Assembly (NCBI GenBank): GCA_023055425.1
Contig: JALGPY010000033.1
Coordinates: 2,164,908-2,228,907 of the forward strand
Reading direction: 5' to 3'
Origin: Linanthus parryae
Lineage: Eukaryota; Streptophyta; Magnoliopsida; Ericales; Polemoniaceae
Length of the DNA: 64,000 nucleotides
This document shows, piece after piece, positions 44,509-56,972 of this stretch. Position 1 is the stretch's first letter; every line of letters begins with the position of its first letter. Below the pieces are notes generated by a model. It did not search any database and was not told where the DNA came from. It worked only from the letters and a program-made list of their open reading frames with translations. The position numbers and the translations under genes are program-made.

Positions 44509-44645
44509 TGATAGACAAATAAGAAGATTGTGTTGTATTAAACTGATAGCCAAGTCTATACTTATATAGACTAACCTGAGGACTAAACAATAAATAATGA
44601 TAACATTAAATTCTCTTAAGTAATACTAATACTATTTAATGTCCA
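44509..44645 (-). repeat. Short copia LTR next to the integrase fragment
   Basis: On the minus strand a TATA-type TCTATATAAGTATAGAC is followed by TTCTTATTTGTCTATCA, the LTR end, then TGGTATTGGAGCA (44496-44508), a primer site one base from TGGTATCAGAGCA. Integrase text starts only about 40 bases later, so gag and protease have been deleted. The outer end of the LTR is not clear. Confidence 0.65.
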
Positions 44646-45234
44646 TACGGAGGAAGAGGATGCGACGCACTTGGATCTCTTTCTCGATGCCATAGTTAAA
44701 CTCAGCAAAACAAAACAAAAATCAACAAATAAAAAATCAACTAGCTCATTCCCCTGAATGAAACTAACAAATCACAAATGAAAGTAAAATTGTGGATTTG
44801 AAAATAATGAACTGAAAGTGAACAAGATCAAGTAAAGTTTGTACCTCACACTCGGAGTATTCTTACAAATGATTACCAAAAACTATCATAGGCCAATTTT
44901 CACCAGTTCTCAATCCAATTGTGTGGTCTCTTAGTGGAGAGATTCCCGTCCTCTTTTCTTCTTCAAGTTTCTTCCTGAAATGTGTATAAGATCGTTAAAT
45001 CTTCACTTTTCTCTTGATAAACTTCTCTTTATTACTCGGCGCTCGATTTTAGATTAAATCGGTAGTGGGAGTGAGATGCTTGCACTGAGTGTAGTGTTTG
45101 GAGTAGTAAATTGTTAGACTTGGTGGAATAGTGAGCACATGGAGGATTTGGCGGGTGAAGCTCTCAACAATGGAAAAGGAGGGTTTAGTGAGAAATTGAA
45201 AGAATAATATCGTCCCTGTCTTTATAGGTCGCAT
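44646..45234. other. Unassigned stretch
   Basis: AT-rich, with a 61-codon minus ORF (45049-45234) that has no recognised motif. Nothing else supported. Confidence 0.35.
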
Positions 45235-45239
45235 CTTAA

Positions 45240-45460
45240 TCTATCGCTGCAGTGGCAGAAGGGTTCCATTGCTATTACTGCCTTTCTATTTCTCGCCAGG
45301 GTGGGAAAGTTTCTATTTTGTCTCGGCGAGGTGGGATAGTGTCTCGCCGCAGTGAGAAAATCCAGCCGTACATTTTATTTTAGTCTCGACGTGGTGGTAG
45401 ATGGGTTCAGTGCTAGCATCTTAGGATAAATTTTCTCACCGCGGTGGCGAATTCACTAGT
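45240..45460 (+). repeat. GC-rich imperfect repeats (TCTCGCCGCGGTGG-like)
   Basis: Related units occur at 45243 (TCGCTGCAGTGG), 45292 (TCTCGCCAGGGTGG), 45321 (TCTCGGCGAGGTGG), 45341 (TCTCGCCGCAGTGA), 45383 (TCTCGACGTGGTGG) and 45437 (TCTCACCGCGGTGG). Spacing is irregular, 20 to 55 bases. The units are much richer in CG than the DNA around them. Confidence 0.7.
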
Positions 45461-45469
45461 TTCTCTTGC

Positions 45470-46864
45470 AGCCCACTTTTCGTCATTTTCCTTGCCAACC
45501 TTGTTTTGCCTTGTTCGTCCTACCTTCCACTTCTCGTTTCTTCAATTATTTCCTTTAAAATGTGTTGGGTGATCCGCAAACCCATGGAATGAGTTACCCA
45601 TAAGGGTCAAATTTATCGTAATGCATTGGGGGAATATCACACCACATATCTTTTGAATGTCGCCTTCTGTGTACAAGAGGAATCCTTTGAGGTGAGTTTT
45701 GGCAAAGCTTCCGCGTGGTTCAGGTGATTAGTGTTATGTAAGGAAGGGTGAGCGATCCTATATATACTGGAGAATATGACCGTTGTAGTGGGTTAATGCG
45801 CCCATTAATGGAGGTTTAATTACCTTAACCACAACGGCACGTTCTTCTGCATATATAGGGACCGTTACGCACTTCGTCCGCGTATACCGGAACTGTTATG
45901 AGGTTGACCAGGTTTATATAGCTCGTGGCCATAAATCTCTCAAAGCAGTTACTAGAGGTCGCGCGCGGGCTTGGTTGTAGCTTGCGCGCGACGGAACTTA
46001 CTCTAGCCTCCAAACCACTAATTCCCTACAAGTCCCGTGTGGGATGATATGCGAGGGCCCTGTCTCGAAGCCCCCACGTGGATCAGTGCAGGTGGTGATC
46101 CTGTGTATGTGGAGCACAGCTAGGTGTGCTGGATGGCTTCCACGTGGCTGTGATCTGTCTGTCTAGAAAGCACTATCTACATTAGCCCCCTTGTTGCGCG
46201 TGAATACGCTAATCGGATAGACTTCAATGCCCAAAAACAAGCGCGCGCGTTGCTGCTATGCACCAATTCAAATACACGGAAAATCAGCCCCCGTGTGTGT
46301 CATTATGACCTAGGATCCCTAGATTTGTGCCTTCTGTTCTTCTAGGGTTTTAGCCCGGACATCAGTGTGTCCTGTGATTGCGCGATTCGGCGGTGACGGT
46401 TGTGATTCTACCAGTGAAAGGACGCGAATCTTCAGTGGTTTTGAATAAATACTCCTCATCATCCATTGTTGCGAAGTATTGCTTCTCTCTAGAGTGAATG
46501 TTTTCTGAAATCCTCCGAGAGCAAATACAGATAATCAACAACCAATTCTTCCTTGCAAATCCTCTTCTTCAAATCGCTTCGTCGTCACAAGGTTGGCTTG
46601 CTCAATTTAAACTAATGCTCTTCGTACCTTTTGAACTGCCTTGAATCTGAAAACCCAGAGAAATACGCCATTATTAGAAACTATGGAATAGGTTCCTTTT
46701 AAAACCCTAAAAGATTGAAACGATAATTTTCTAAAATTCTGAACCCATAATTGTTCATCTCCCAAAATTGACAGTCTTCAAACCCAGAAATTTGTAGGTT
46801 CTGGTCGGATTTGAAACTGAAATTGGATATATTTCTCTCCCCTTTTTCTTGCTTTATTGTATAA
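45470..46864 (+). other. Non-coding region upstream of the PMD gene, possibly an LTR
   Basis: No supported gene. It is GC-richer than the region to the left and holds a CCACGTGG-type G-box repeat (46073 and 46139), alternating GCGCGC runs (45961, 45984, 46239) and TATA-like boxes (GCATATATAGGG at 45850, AATAAATACTCC at 46444). If the PMD gene belongs to Tat-2, the 3' LTR of Tat-2 should lie here on the minus strand; I could not place its ends. It would then also serve as the PMD promoter. Confidence 0.4.
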
Positions 46865-48729
46865 ATGGCCAAAACAAAAGCAACCAAATCCGTGAAGGAA
46901 GCCGAAGAAATCCTTGATCTTCCCAAGACCTTGTGGAAGAAATCTCCATATCTGGGTGGAGAAGACTTCTACCATGCTAGAACCGAAGTGGGGAATCTAC
47001 CAGACCCCATTACTGAAGATCTTCTATTGCTGAACCCTCTCACTAGTCGAGCTGAGTTGGACCTAATTGACGCCAAGGATGTGGTGAGATTAGGTCTTCA
47101 AAGTGGGTTCTTCCCCCATACTGATATTTCTACCCAGGCCTTCGTGCAGAAGATGGAGATAATGGATTTGTGGATCGACCATGTGCTGACTCATCATGCT
47201 GTTTTACTAGACCGGGCTGAGATTTACTACGCTGTTAGGGCTACGAAGGGTGCCGCTGTGAAAATGGATCAGACTATGCTTCTGAATCTCTTTTCTCGAT
47301 ACTCGCCTGTAACTCACACCTTCCGTTTTGCTGAGTTTGAGGAAGCCCCCACTTTGGAGGATGTGCACATTCTATAAGATCTTTCTCCCATGGGCGAAGT
47401 CGATCCCTTAGCTCCCCTGAAGTCTGATGCAGAACTCGCTCTTTATGCGCAGATGGAGGAGTGCTTGACTGAGGTGAAGAAAATTTCCACTCGTTGGACA
47501 TCTGCGGAAGTTCATCCAACATGGCAACTGGTTGAGACCTCAACGAAGAATATTTGGGGGAAATGGGTGCAATACTTCTTTCGCGACTATGGGAATAGTA
47601 AAACCACCAAGGAAATACTGGAGAAAGATCCCAAGGCGAAGAACTACATCGAAGGGAAAGGGTAACAGTTCACCTTGTGCGGATTCCTTTGCGCTTGGCT
47701 ATCGCGATATTTGATCGATGGCCATCCTCATGACGGGGTATTTTATCATGTCTTGCCCCTTGCTGTCAAGCTAGCTCTCGGCCAAAATGTCGCACTTGGA
47801 CCTCTGGTGTTGGGAACCCTGTATCATCGGATAGACCAAATTGTAGTTGCGATTGAGGAATCGCGGGGGCGCCTTGATGTGTTGACTTTTGTCAACATTT
47901 CATTCCTCACAATGTGGGTGTTTGAGAGGTGGCCCTATTATGCTCCCATTCCTTCAAGACCCAGTACCGGGAATGTGCCGGGCGCGAAGAATGCACTTCG
48001 GAGTGGGAGAGATGCTCGATGGTATAAGACCAAAGAGCCTAAGTGTTCATGGAGCTTGATCTGCGACGATCAAGTAAAGTTTACAGCTAGGCCTTACACC
48101 ACTCGCATCGAGAATGTGCGATTTTACCCGCAGTCGTACCCAAACAAAGATGGATCCCTCTCCGAGGACACTATCGTCAGCGGAGATGATTGCTATAGAG
48201 AATTCCTTTGCTGGTGTTTGAAAGGTTCACTGCCTGCTCTTGCTGAAAATGTCGCTGAGATATCTTCCAAGTATGAGCGGATCGCGGTCGATGTTGACCC
48301 TACTCGCGTTTGCCCCCAGTTTGGCTTTGACGCAGTGGCGCCTTCGATTTGGCCTAGGTCAGTGAACAGAGACTGCTACAAGCGACTGTTGATGAAGAGA
48401 TGTAAATCCATCCTGCATAGCAACTTGCCTTTCACCCAGCCCTCAGGGCAACGTGTGGGTCACCCTACCAAAAATTGGATTTCTTACTGGAACGCTCCAC
48501 AAACAAGGTTTGATTCATCTGCGCCTCCGCGCCTCAGTAAGGCTCTTTCCATCAGAAGGAATACTTCCACATTTGGTCAGAGCTGTAGTTTGGACGATTC
48601 TAAGTTTGGATTCTATTCCCTGCTTGACACTAATAATCACTTTTTTCCGGACGTGATCCTTAAGGAGAAGATGAACGTTGTCAGGGTGGAGTTGTATGTG
48701 AGATTGAGTACAATGAATCTTTTGCCAAG
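46865..48729 (+). pseudogene. PMD gene exon 1
   Basis: Frame 2 runs MAKTKATKSVKEAEEILDL to LSTMNLLPR with only two stops, TAA at 47375-47377 and TAA at 47663-47665. The three open pieces are in the same frame, so these are point changes. It ends CCAAG|GTAAAT, a good donor. The start ATG at 46865 follows a CT-rich leader ending TTGTATAA. Confidence 0.8.
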
Positions 48730-48806
48730 GTAAATAACACTCCTTCGTCATTGAAGAACTTCTCTCTTTGAAATGCTATGCCTTACATAAATTTTCCCCT
48801 TTTCAG
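48730..48806 (+). other. PMD gene intron 1 (putative)
   Basis: GTAAATAACA to CCCTTTTCAG, 77 bases, T-rich before the acceptor. Splicing here leaves exon 2 one base out of frame; acceptors at 48816-48817 or 48819-48820 would restore it. Confidence 0.55.
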
Positions 48807-49278
48807 TGCTCCTTGAGGAGGTTCGCATCCGGAGACCGTTGTCTATCATTGGTCAATTATATTGTTAAAGCGAAGAGACAAAAGCAGGTCATCCCTCTGG
48901 ACATGGAAATGGCTCCCAAAGTGGAGGCTCTTATTCTCGAGGAGATGGACGTATTCGCTCGCTCCCTGATGGACGAAGGTGCTGAATTGGACGCAGAGGT
49001 TGCCCCGAAGGCTAAGAAGCAACATAAGGCAATTGTGATCTCTTCGCCGCCCAGGGAAGCTCCTGCTTCGTTGCCCGCAAAGTCCCCTGTTCCCAAGGGC
49101 AAAGGAAAAGGTCGCATGCAGAGCAAGCCGCAGAAAGATCTCACAGTTGAGACTTTCGTCCCATATGATCAGGAGGAAGAAGTCAAATAAGAAGAAAGAG
49201 AAGAAGAAGAAGAAAGAGAATAAGAGGAAAGAGAAGATGAAGAAAGAGAAGAGGAGATAGAAGATGAAAGCTCAGAAG

Positions 49279-49345
49279 GTAACCCAAACGAACTTAATCT
49301 TCTTTGAACCATGTAGTGTCGTTAACACTAAAAATTTCTTCGCAG
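49279..49345 (+). other. PMD gene intron 2 (putative)
   Basis: GTAACCCAAA to TTCTTCGCAG, 67 bases. Joining the flanks gives ...IEDESSE-DDDTETISG in one frame, strong support for a real intron. Confidence 0.72.
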
Positions 49346-49740
49346 ATGATGATACTGAGACCATCAGTGGCCTTCTGGCCAAAGAAAGGCGGAAGACAAA
49401 GGTATCTCGCTCAGATGCGTCTAGTGAGCCCATAGAGAGGCCATAATCGCCGAGTCTAAGAGAATGGCTGCTGAGGCAGAAGAGAGAAGGAGAAATCGCG
49501 AGGAAGAGGACATAGAGACCATGAAGAAAAGAAGTCTGGAAGAGCAGCACGCTGGTAGCATGAGCGTGGCTTCCTTGGAACGCACTCAGCAAGATTTTGA
49601 AGAAATCGCAGGGAATGAGGAAGGTACAATTTTTAACCTTGCTGTGTCTTACCAAGAGGTAATTTTCCGTGCATTAAAGCACGGCTTTTCTAAAGATGAT
49701 ATTCGCCGATGGTTAGTCTGCAAATGTTGCGAACCCTCAG

Positions 49741-50012
49741 GTAAACATTTAAACAAAGTTTGTATACAAAGCTTAACAAATCATTCCCTATTGTAACGAG
49801 CTTTTACATAACATCAGGTCATGCACACCTTAAGGATTTGATAAATGAGGAAACCTCTGTAGGACATGGTGTTATATCTATATCATATGATGTTGAAGCT
49901 GCGATCCCACATAAGTGTGGAGGTGCTCACTTTTGATCTAACATAGAACGAAATATAGGGAATAATTCATAATACAAGTTACTTTAATAACTTGTCAGAA
50001 TTTGTTTTGCAG
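49741..50012 (+). other. PMD gene intron 3 (putative)
   Basis: GTAAACATTT to TTGTTTTGCAG, 272 bases, AT-rich. Joining gives CCEPS-GGAAPSEPAVG in frame. Confidence 0.7.
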
Positions 50013-50322
50013 GTGGTGCTGCTCCAAGTGAGCCTGCTGTTGGTGCAAATGAAGCTGCCGTTGCACAAGGCACTATTGCTGATGCTCCAGCTGCGAGGCC
50101 GGCCATTGATGAGGCAAGTGTTGATGGTCCTGTTGTTGATCCTCGCGACCCTCTATCGTGCGAGGTTCAACTTATCTCTCCCCCAAGATTTATGCCAAAC
50201 AGGCCTGGGTTCTTAAGGAGCCCCATCGTCCAGGCTGAGGAGGTCGTTGCTCTAAATAGCTCTGACGATGCCATGGTGCTTGAGCAGAGTAGTCAGCTTC
50301 CCATGTCTCATGCTCCAGAGCA

Positions 50323-50327
50323 AAGTT
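50323..50327 (+). repeat. Target-site duplication of A5, left copy
   Basis: AAGTT directly precedes TGTTGG of the A5 5' LTR; the same five bases follow the 3' LTR at 58540-58544. Confidence 0.95.
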
Positions 50328-51893
50328 TGTTGGAATTGTGCCCTAGAGGCAATCAATTAATTGTGACATTTATGGATTTACGATTCATTATGTTATCGAT
50401 ATGGAGATATGTTAATATGAATGAAGTCCTTAGAATATAAGTGTTATATTCTTAAATATCCCTAGTCCATTATAATGATTAATGGGACAATCATCTATAG
50501 ACTAGTATGGGGTTGGATTGATATGGAGATATCATGATCCAACACATGGGTATGCATTAGGAGTAATGGCATACTGGATTGACCCATCTCCGAGAAGGCT
50601 ACATACACGTTATGTTAAGTCACAAGCGCTTCTCGCGGTGCAACGGTATTGTCATCCTTAGACTTGAAGTCACTAGATATTCTAGTTGTGGATTATTATG
50701 ATTTTGGTAGCGTCAAACGCTACACCGTAACTGGGTAGTTATAAAGGCGTGTACTGGATACAATAAGAAGCAAGCTTAGAGATCGTAGTGGACGTAGATA
50801 GAATTTGTCCCTCCCACATAACAGGAGCAAATATCCTAGGCCACTCGAGGGATAGTGCTTATAAAATGTCTGGCCAGACTCAAATAAATCAATATGGTAT
50901 ATTGATGTTATTTGCACGAATAAGGCTATTCCCATGGATCGACAAACTATGGATTGGATATACGAGTGTGAATTGTATGTCTCGTGTCCAATCCGGATAT
51001 TGGGACAAAGGGATGAGACAATTACGTGCTCAAGGTTTGTCATGATGACTATTCTATTTGTTGGCTAGAATGGATGTCTTGCTAGAGGCCGCTCCATATT
51101 AGTAAATAGTTACTACCAACTAAATAGAACCTATGGGGTCGCACGCCATATAGGGGTGAACTAGACATGGGAAATAATTAATTAATATGATTAATTAATT
51201 AAAAGGATCAAATCGCAACAACTTGCTAACTTAGTAGGACTAATATGCAAGTTGGACTAATCCATGTATAAACATGATTAGGATATGCCAAGGTGGCCTT
51301 ATTCATGTAGAGACATGATTAGGATTAGTTTGCAAAATAGAACTAATCCATGTATTGACATGATAAGGACTATTTTTGCAAAAAGGGACTAATCCGAACT
51401 TGAGTAGGATTAGGAGAGGGGTTCTTTATGTATTAGGACAAGGAGTTGTTGGACTATATAAATAACACTCCTAGCTTGTTTTTATCTCTACACACAACAT
51501 ACATCTATATGATAGAAGTAAAGAAAGAATAAGGCAAGGAGAGAGCAAGTCCCAAAAGAGGGCCGAACCCTCCATTGGGACCGCCCCTACCCGTCAGCCA
51601 AAGGGAAAGCCGCCCCACCTTTGGCACTCCATTGTTGGCGATTACTTCTTCCTCTTCCTCTTTCCGGGCTAGCACCAAGGATTGGAAGATCTAGATCTCA
51701 CCTCTAGGCGTGGATCAACTGTAGAGACATGACACTATTCGCGTTTGAAGTCATCAAAGGAGAACCCTAAGGTGTGTTAATTGATTTCTTCCTTTACCAT
51801 CGTTATGTCTTTTGACTTGTGATCCTTGGAGGGTTTTGCATTGTTTATGATTGTTTGTTTTTCCGTTGCGCATCCATGAATCAAAACCCTACA
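50328..51893 (+). repeat. A5 5' LTR
   Basis: 1566 bases from TGTTGGAATTGTGCC to CAAAACCCTACA. TATA box TATATAAATA at 51455. The subfamily-specific segment (about 51255-51400) contains three ATGTAnnnACATGAT-like units at 51263, 51313 and 51351. Confidence 0.96.
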
Positions 51894-51894
51894 G

Positions 51895-51907
51895 TGGTAT
51901 CAGAGCC
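51895..51907 (+). promoter_or_regulatory. A5 primer-binding site
   Basis: TGGTATCAGAGCC, an exact initiator-tRNA-Met site, one base after the LTR. It is intact although the coding region is ruined. Confidence 0.93.
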
Positions 51908-53600
51908 ACAGGTCGTAGAGCATAAACGTGGTTTATGTGTTACGTTTTTGTTGTTTTACACCTTAATTTGATTGTTTATCGCGTAAAACAAGACAAATCA
52001 AGCATGGGATGCAATTTGTCAATGATCTATCATAACAAGATCTAGTTTTTGCATTAGATGCATGAATTAGTGAGTTTGAGAAATTTTAGGATCTTATATC
52101 TAGGGTTTGGGCATCCTTGGGGAAGAAGGAGTTCTCCCAAAACAAGGAAACAACCAAACTTGGGCACCAAGCAAGGGAGTTGTTTTGGAAACAACTCCCT
52201 CAAGGAGGTTCGGCCCCCTAAGGGACCGCCCCTCTTGCTTGCCGCCCAAGATTGGCCGCCCTAGTGGCCGCGCGGCCCTAACCCGCGGCCTAGGCGTGTT
52301 GGTTATGGGCCGGGCCGGCCCTAGGGCCTTGTGGTTCATCTTTTTGGGCCCGTGCAATTTGATTGTTTGGCCCATGGACCGTTTTAATCCTAGGAATCCT
52401 AAAATCAATTAAAATTGACCAAGCGTGTTAAAATTGGATTTTAACTGTTTATGTGCAATTCACATGGTGATTGGATATGGCCTTAGGATGTGGTTTGATG
52501 TGGATGTTTAATTTTGTCGTTTCGTTTTATGGCCTGCGAGCTGATCAATTAATTGTAATAATTAATTAGGGTTTAATGGCCTGCGTGCTATTTTTTTCTC
52601 AACTTGTGAGATTTATTTTATTTAGTATAGAAGTTAGCTAGTGCTAGATAAAGTAGATTGTTAGCCAAGATTGAAGAAAAGAAGCCCAAAGCCAAAGGAG
52701 CCACAAAAGATGGAGCATGGAGCATGGAGCATTCCACATGACTATGAAGGATGGACCAAAAGATCAAGACGCATGGAGATGTGTTTGCTTTTAGGGTTCA
52801 TAGATAATTCCATTGGCTTGGAATTATCTTAGCCTAGAAAAGGCCATATCCACATCACGTTTAATTTTTGTTTTGTGGTTGTTTACTTTATTATCTTATT
52901 ATTTTGTGGTTGGTGTATGGTTGATGCATGCAATTAGGATAATAAGATAATTAGACAACCCAGATCTATTATTTGGAGTTGTGCCCAAACTCAAATAGAT
53001 AGATTAGTTGATATTGATCAACAAAACAATTAAAATTATATTTAAAAATCCCTCAAAATTCAAATATTGTGTTCTTGCCTTCTCGTTATTTAAACACTCA
53101 TTATCATCATTATTTATCAAGATCGTGCGTGCCAAAGCATGGCGACTTGGTTCATAATGATGGAATGCGATGGCACGTAACAATGTGCGATTGTTTAAAT
53201 AAGAGGTTGAACACAACTGGGCTATTAATATGATTAAGAAACGTAGAGGCAATCAATTGGGATTATCCATATGGATGGATAAATAAGGAGTTATTTGCCC
53301 AATTGATCCAAGAGTTGCATATGGGATGCAATTGGAATTGTTCCTACCTAAAGTAGTCAAATTATGGGTGACTTGCCAAAGCAAGCTCATAAGGAGATGA
53401 AACATGGATCTTGGCCCACTAGAATATACAAGGATATTTTCCGCATTAATATCTCGAGGGTTATTAATCCGTAGTAAAATAGTGGGAGCTATGTTTAACA
53501 ATTTAAATCCTTGTTAAATATAGTTAAACGTCGCACACTTTGCATAATCCTATTGTGTTGAATACCCATAGCATTAAACAAATAAAAACGCGACTCTATC
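51908..53600 (+). other. A5 non-coding leader
   Basis: Closely similar to the leader of A3 (17881-19561) over its whole length, with no conserved ORF. It is much better preserved than the gag-pol region that follows. Confidence 0.75.
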
Positions 53601-56600
53601 TATTTCCTAGACTGGTATAAAATTGAAAATTGTTCTCAAATAAAAGAGAAATTGTTGTACATCGTAGAACATAAGATCTCTTCCTACCAACTACCAAAAC
53701 ACACTAAAACCTAATGGAAGGGACATCAAAGAATGGTTCTTTGGATGTGACTTGCCTCATGTTAGCTGCCATGAACTCTGAGCTCTAGAGGCAAGAAGAG
53801 AGACATGGAGAAGTATGATATGATCATACATTGAAAGAAGCTCTTTCAAAAGAGGGAGCTAGACATGAAATGTTTGAAGTGTTGCTCTACTTTGGGTTAT
53901 GCAAATATACTAATTCAATATGATTGAAACATTAGTGAATATGCATTATCTATAAGATAGATAAAGAATAAAAGGTTATTCACCCAAGTGGACCAGGAAT
54001 TGCATTGGATGCAATTATAGTTTTGTTTTAAAGTTGATTTACTCAATATGATTGAAAAATCACTAAACAAAACACTAATAATGGGCATGGGCAAAGTTGT
54101 TAATGGATAACAACATGGGTAAGGGAAAAAAACAGTTTGCGCCGACCCCATGGGTATAAAGCAAGCTTGTTGATAAAACCAAGTTGCCTTGAAGTCCCAT
54201 AGATGGTGTAGAGGAAGAGAAACTACCCAAAGTACATGGAAGTAAATAATAAAGGAATTATGAATTCCGATTTGGGTATTTTTGTTATATAAATCAATGT
54301 GTCTATCTCATCATCATAAGTATATGATACTAGATGAGGATCTCACATTTATAGAAATGTGGAGGATCTCAAGAGACGAAGACAATTGGATAAGGAAGAA
54401 ATAATCCTACACGTGGGGCTATGAAGTAAAGGGTTGCTGAAAAGACGTAAGGAATTATTTCTACCATTAAGAAATTGTTCATGAATTATACAAAAGCGAT
54501 AATGTCCCTACTATGAGTAGGACCATTATCATAGTTTCTTGTTTGGACAAGAAAGCTCCTTATCATAATAAAAGGACAAATGTTGTTCCATTTATTATGG
54601 TATGCATTATTGTAATGCAATTTTGTCTAAGTGGATTCTATATCCATGATCATGATAATTTCATCTATAACATTAATACCTATAGGTTTGCATATAATGA
54701 TATGAACTTCACTTATCTTTAGCATTATCGTTTAGGACCCATAAATATGAGATACATATCTAGAACCCCATGAGGATGGATTTCTGGAACTCATTTGATT
54801 ATTGAATCATATGAGACATGTAAGACTTATTAGGCAAAGATATGATCTTTTGGGAATCATACATATCGATGTATGAAGGCCACTAAGCACAAATGCTAAA
54901 GATGATTTTCAGTACTTCATCATATTTACTGATGGGATCAGAGAAATATGGATTTGTGTATATTATGAAGAAACAAATCAGAATCCTTTGAATTGTTCAA
55001 GGTATTTAGGAATGAAGTAGAGAACCAGCTTGGCAAAAGTATTAGGGCTCTACGATTGGATCATAGAGGAGAGTACTTGAGCCAAGAGTTTGACAACAAT
55101 CTATGGGAGTGTTGGATATGATCCAACACTCGCTCCACCTAGCACGTCACAAAGGTTTGGCGTGTCTAAGAGGAGATTTCGGACCTTGTAGGACACGGTT
55201 CGGTCCATGATGATTCAAACAGAACTTCCAGTTTACTTTTGGGGCTATGTTCTAATTACAGCAAATTTCGCCCTTAACCTTGTTCCATCAAAAACGGGTT
55301 ATGAATAACGCCATATGAGATATGGACTAGAAAATTGTCCTAGTATGTCATTCATAAAGATTTGGGGTTATGAAGTTTATGTAAAAGAGTTTACAAATAA
55401 ACTTGGACCCAAGTCGGATAAATGTTTTGTGGGATATCCTGAAAAGGATATTATTTCTACAACCCAATAGAGAAGAAACTGTTTTTTCTTGAACTACAGT
55501 GTTTCTAGGTAGAGATTGTCTCTAAGAGAAACAGTGGGAGGACAGTAGAACTTCAAAAGTTCAAGAACCACAATAGAACATTGATCCGTTTGATGGAACA
55601 TGAGCAGGATCACAAGGTGTTGTGGAGTAACCTACTTAGATAACACATGAACCTCGTAGGTCAGGTAGGATATGTCATGGGACTAGAGAAATAAGGATTT
55701 CTCATAACCCGTGATATATTGCTCATAAAGATGAGCCTATAACCTATGAGATGGCCACGTGTGGCCATACTCTCGGAAATGGCTTGGAGCCATGATATAC
55801 GATATGGAATCCATGTATACCAACAAAGTATAGAATTTGGTGGAACCACCTGAAGGGTAGGACCCATAGGGTGCAAGTGGGTTATGAGGAAACCAACATG
55901 GATGGTAATATTATTACCTTTAAGGGAAAATTGGTAGGAAAGGGATTTCATGCGAGCTCATAGTATATACTATGACAAAATCTTTCCCCAATTGTGATGC
56001 TTAAATCCATTCGCATCTTGCTTGTAGCAATCTATTTATAGATTGGATCAAGCTTCTAGGAGTTGGAATCTTCAAATGGATGATGTAATCAAAGGAGTTT
56101 GGTTCCATCAAAATTGAAGATGAGACTTGTGTCTACAAGAAGGTTAGTGGGAGCACAGTTATGTTTCTGGTCGTGTATGTGGAGACACACTTAATCATTG
56201 GGAATGTTGCCCCTACTTGGCAGTCTTACGTAGATTAACTAGGGAGTTGACTTTCTAATGGTAGACTTAAGCTAAGCAACTTGTGAAGATCTATTGAGGT
56301 AGATCAAGATGGTTGTATAGCTTAGGTCATAGTACACAAATTGACAAAGGTGTTGAAATGGTTCAACGTGAAAAGAATATTGATTCTTACCCATGTCACA
56401 TGGAATTAGTCTTTGGAAGGCTAATTGTCTTACCAATTAGATTGGGAATGGACCGTATGAATTAGATTCACGAGATACGCCATGAGATGTACTAGGCCAG
56501 ACGTGTCATAAAGCATGACACAAAGATACCAGTCATATCCGGGTGAGAGTCACTGGATAAAATATCAAGATTATCCTTTAGTACTTGAGAAGCACTAAGG

Positions 56601-56960
56601 ATGAATTATTGATAAATAGATAATATGAAGAGTTTGCTGTAAGGGGTTATAGTGATGCGAACTTCAAATCTGACAAAGAAGATTTCAGATTATAAGTCAA
56701 GTTTTGAGTTTTGCCTTAGTGGGAGCGACTGTGAGCTGGAAAGGTTCCAGGCAAGATTCAGTCACTGATTCTAACATAGAGGACTGAGTAAATTAATGCA
56801 TAAGATGCATTTAATCAGAATATTCAATGTCAATCAAATTGTTGATGGAGGAGATGTGAATATTTTCAAGGTGCCAGCATATGCCTCGCCCCTACGTAGC
56901 GTAAGCGTGGAGAGCCGCGCTAGATCAATAGGCATATGATGCAGGAGATTGACTCTAGTG
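53601..56960 (+). pseudogene. A5 gag-pol remnant
   Basis: Fragments in order: gag start (DWYKIENCS-like text near 53615), a protease block (ATACTAGATGAGGATCTCAC, 54327), integrase finger and core (54720-55100), the integrase end (KIWGYEVYVKEF near 55355), RT (55790-56030, with a deletion joining CTTGTAGCAAT to CTATTTATAGATTGG), a damaged catalytic site near 56175 (GTGTATGTGGAGACAC for YVDD), and RNase H (56640-56830). Frameshifts occur every few dozen bases. No functional protein is possible. Confidence 0.85.
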
Positions 56961-56972
56961 CAAGTGGGAGAC
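56961..56972 (+). promoter_or_regulatory. A5 polypurine tract
   Basis: CAAGTGGGAGAC directly before the 3' LTR, identical to A1 and A2. Confidence 0.85.
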
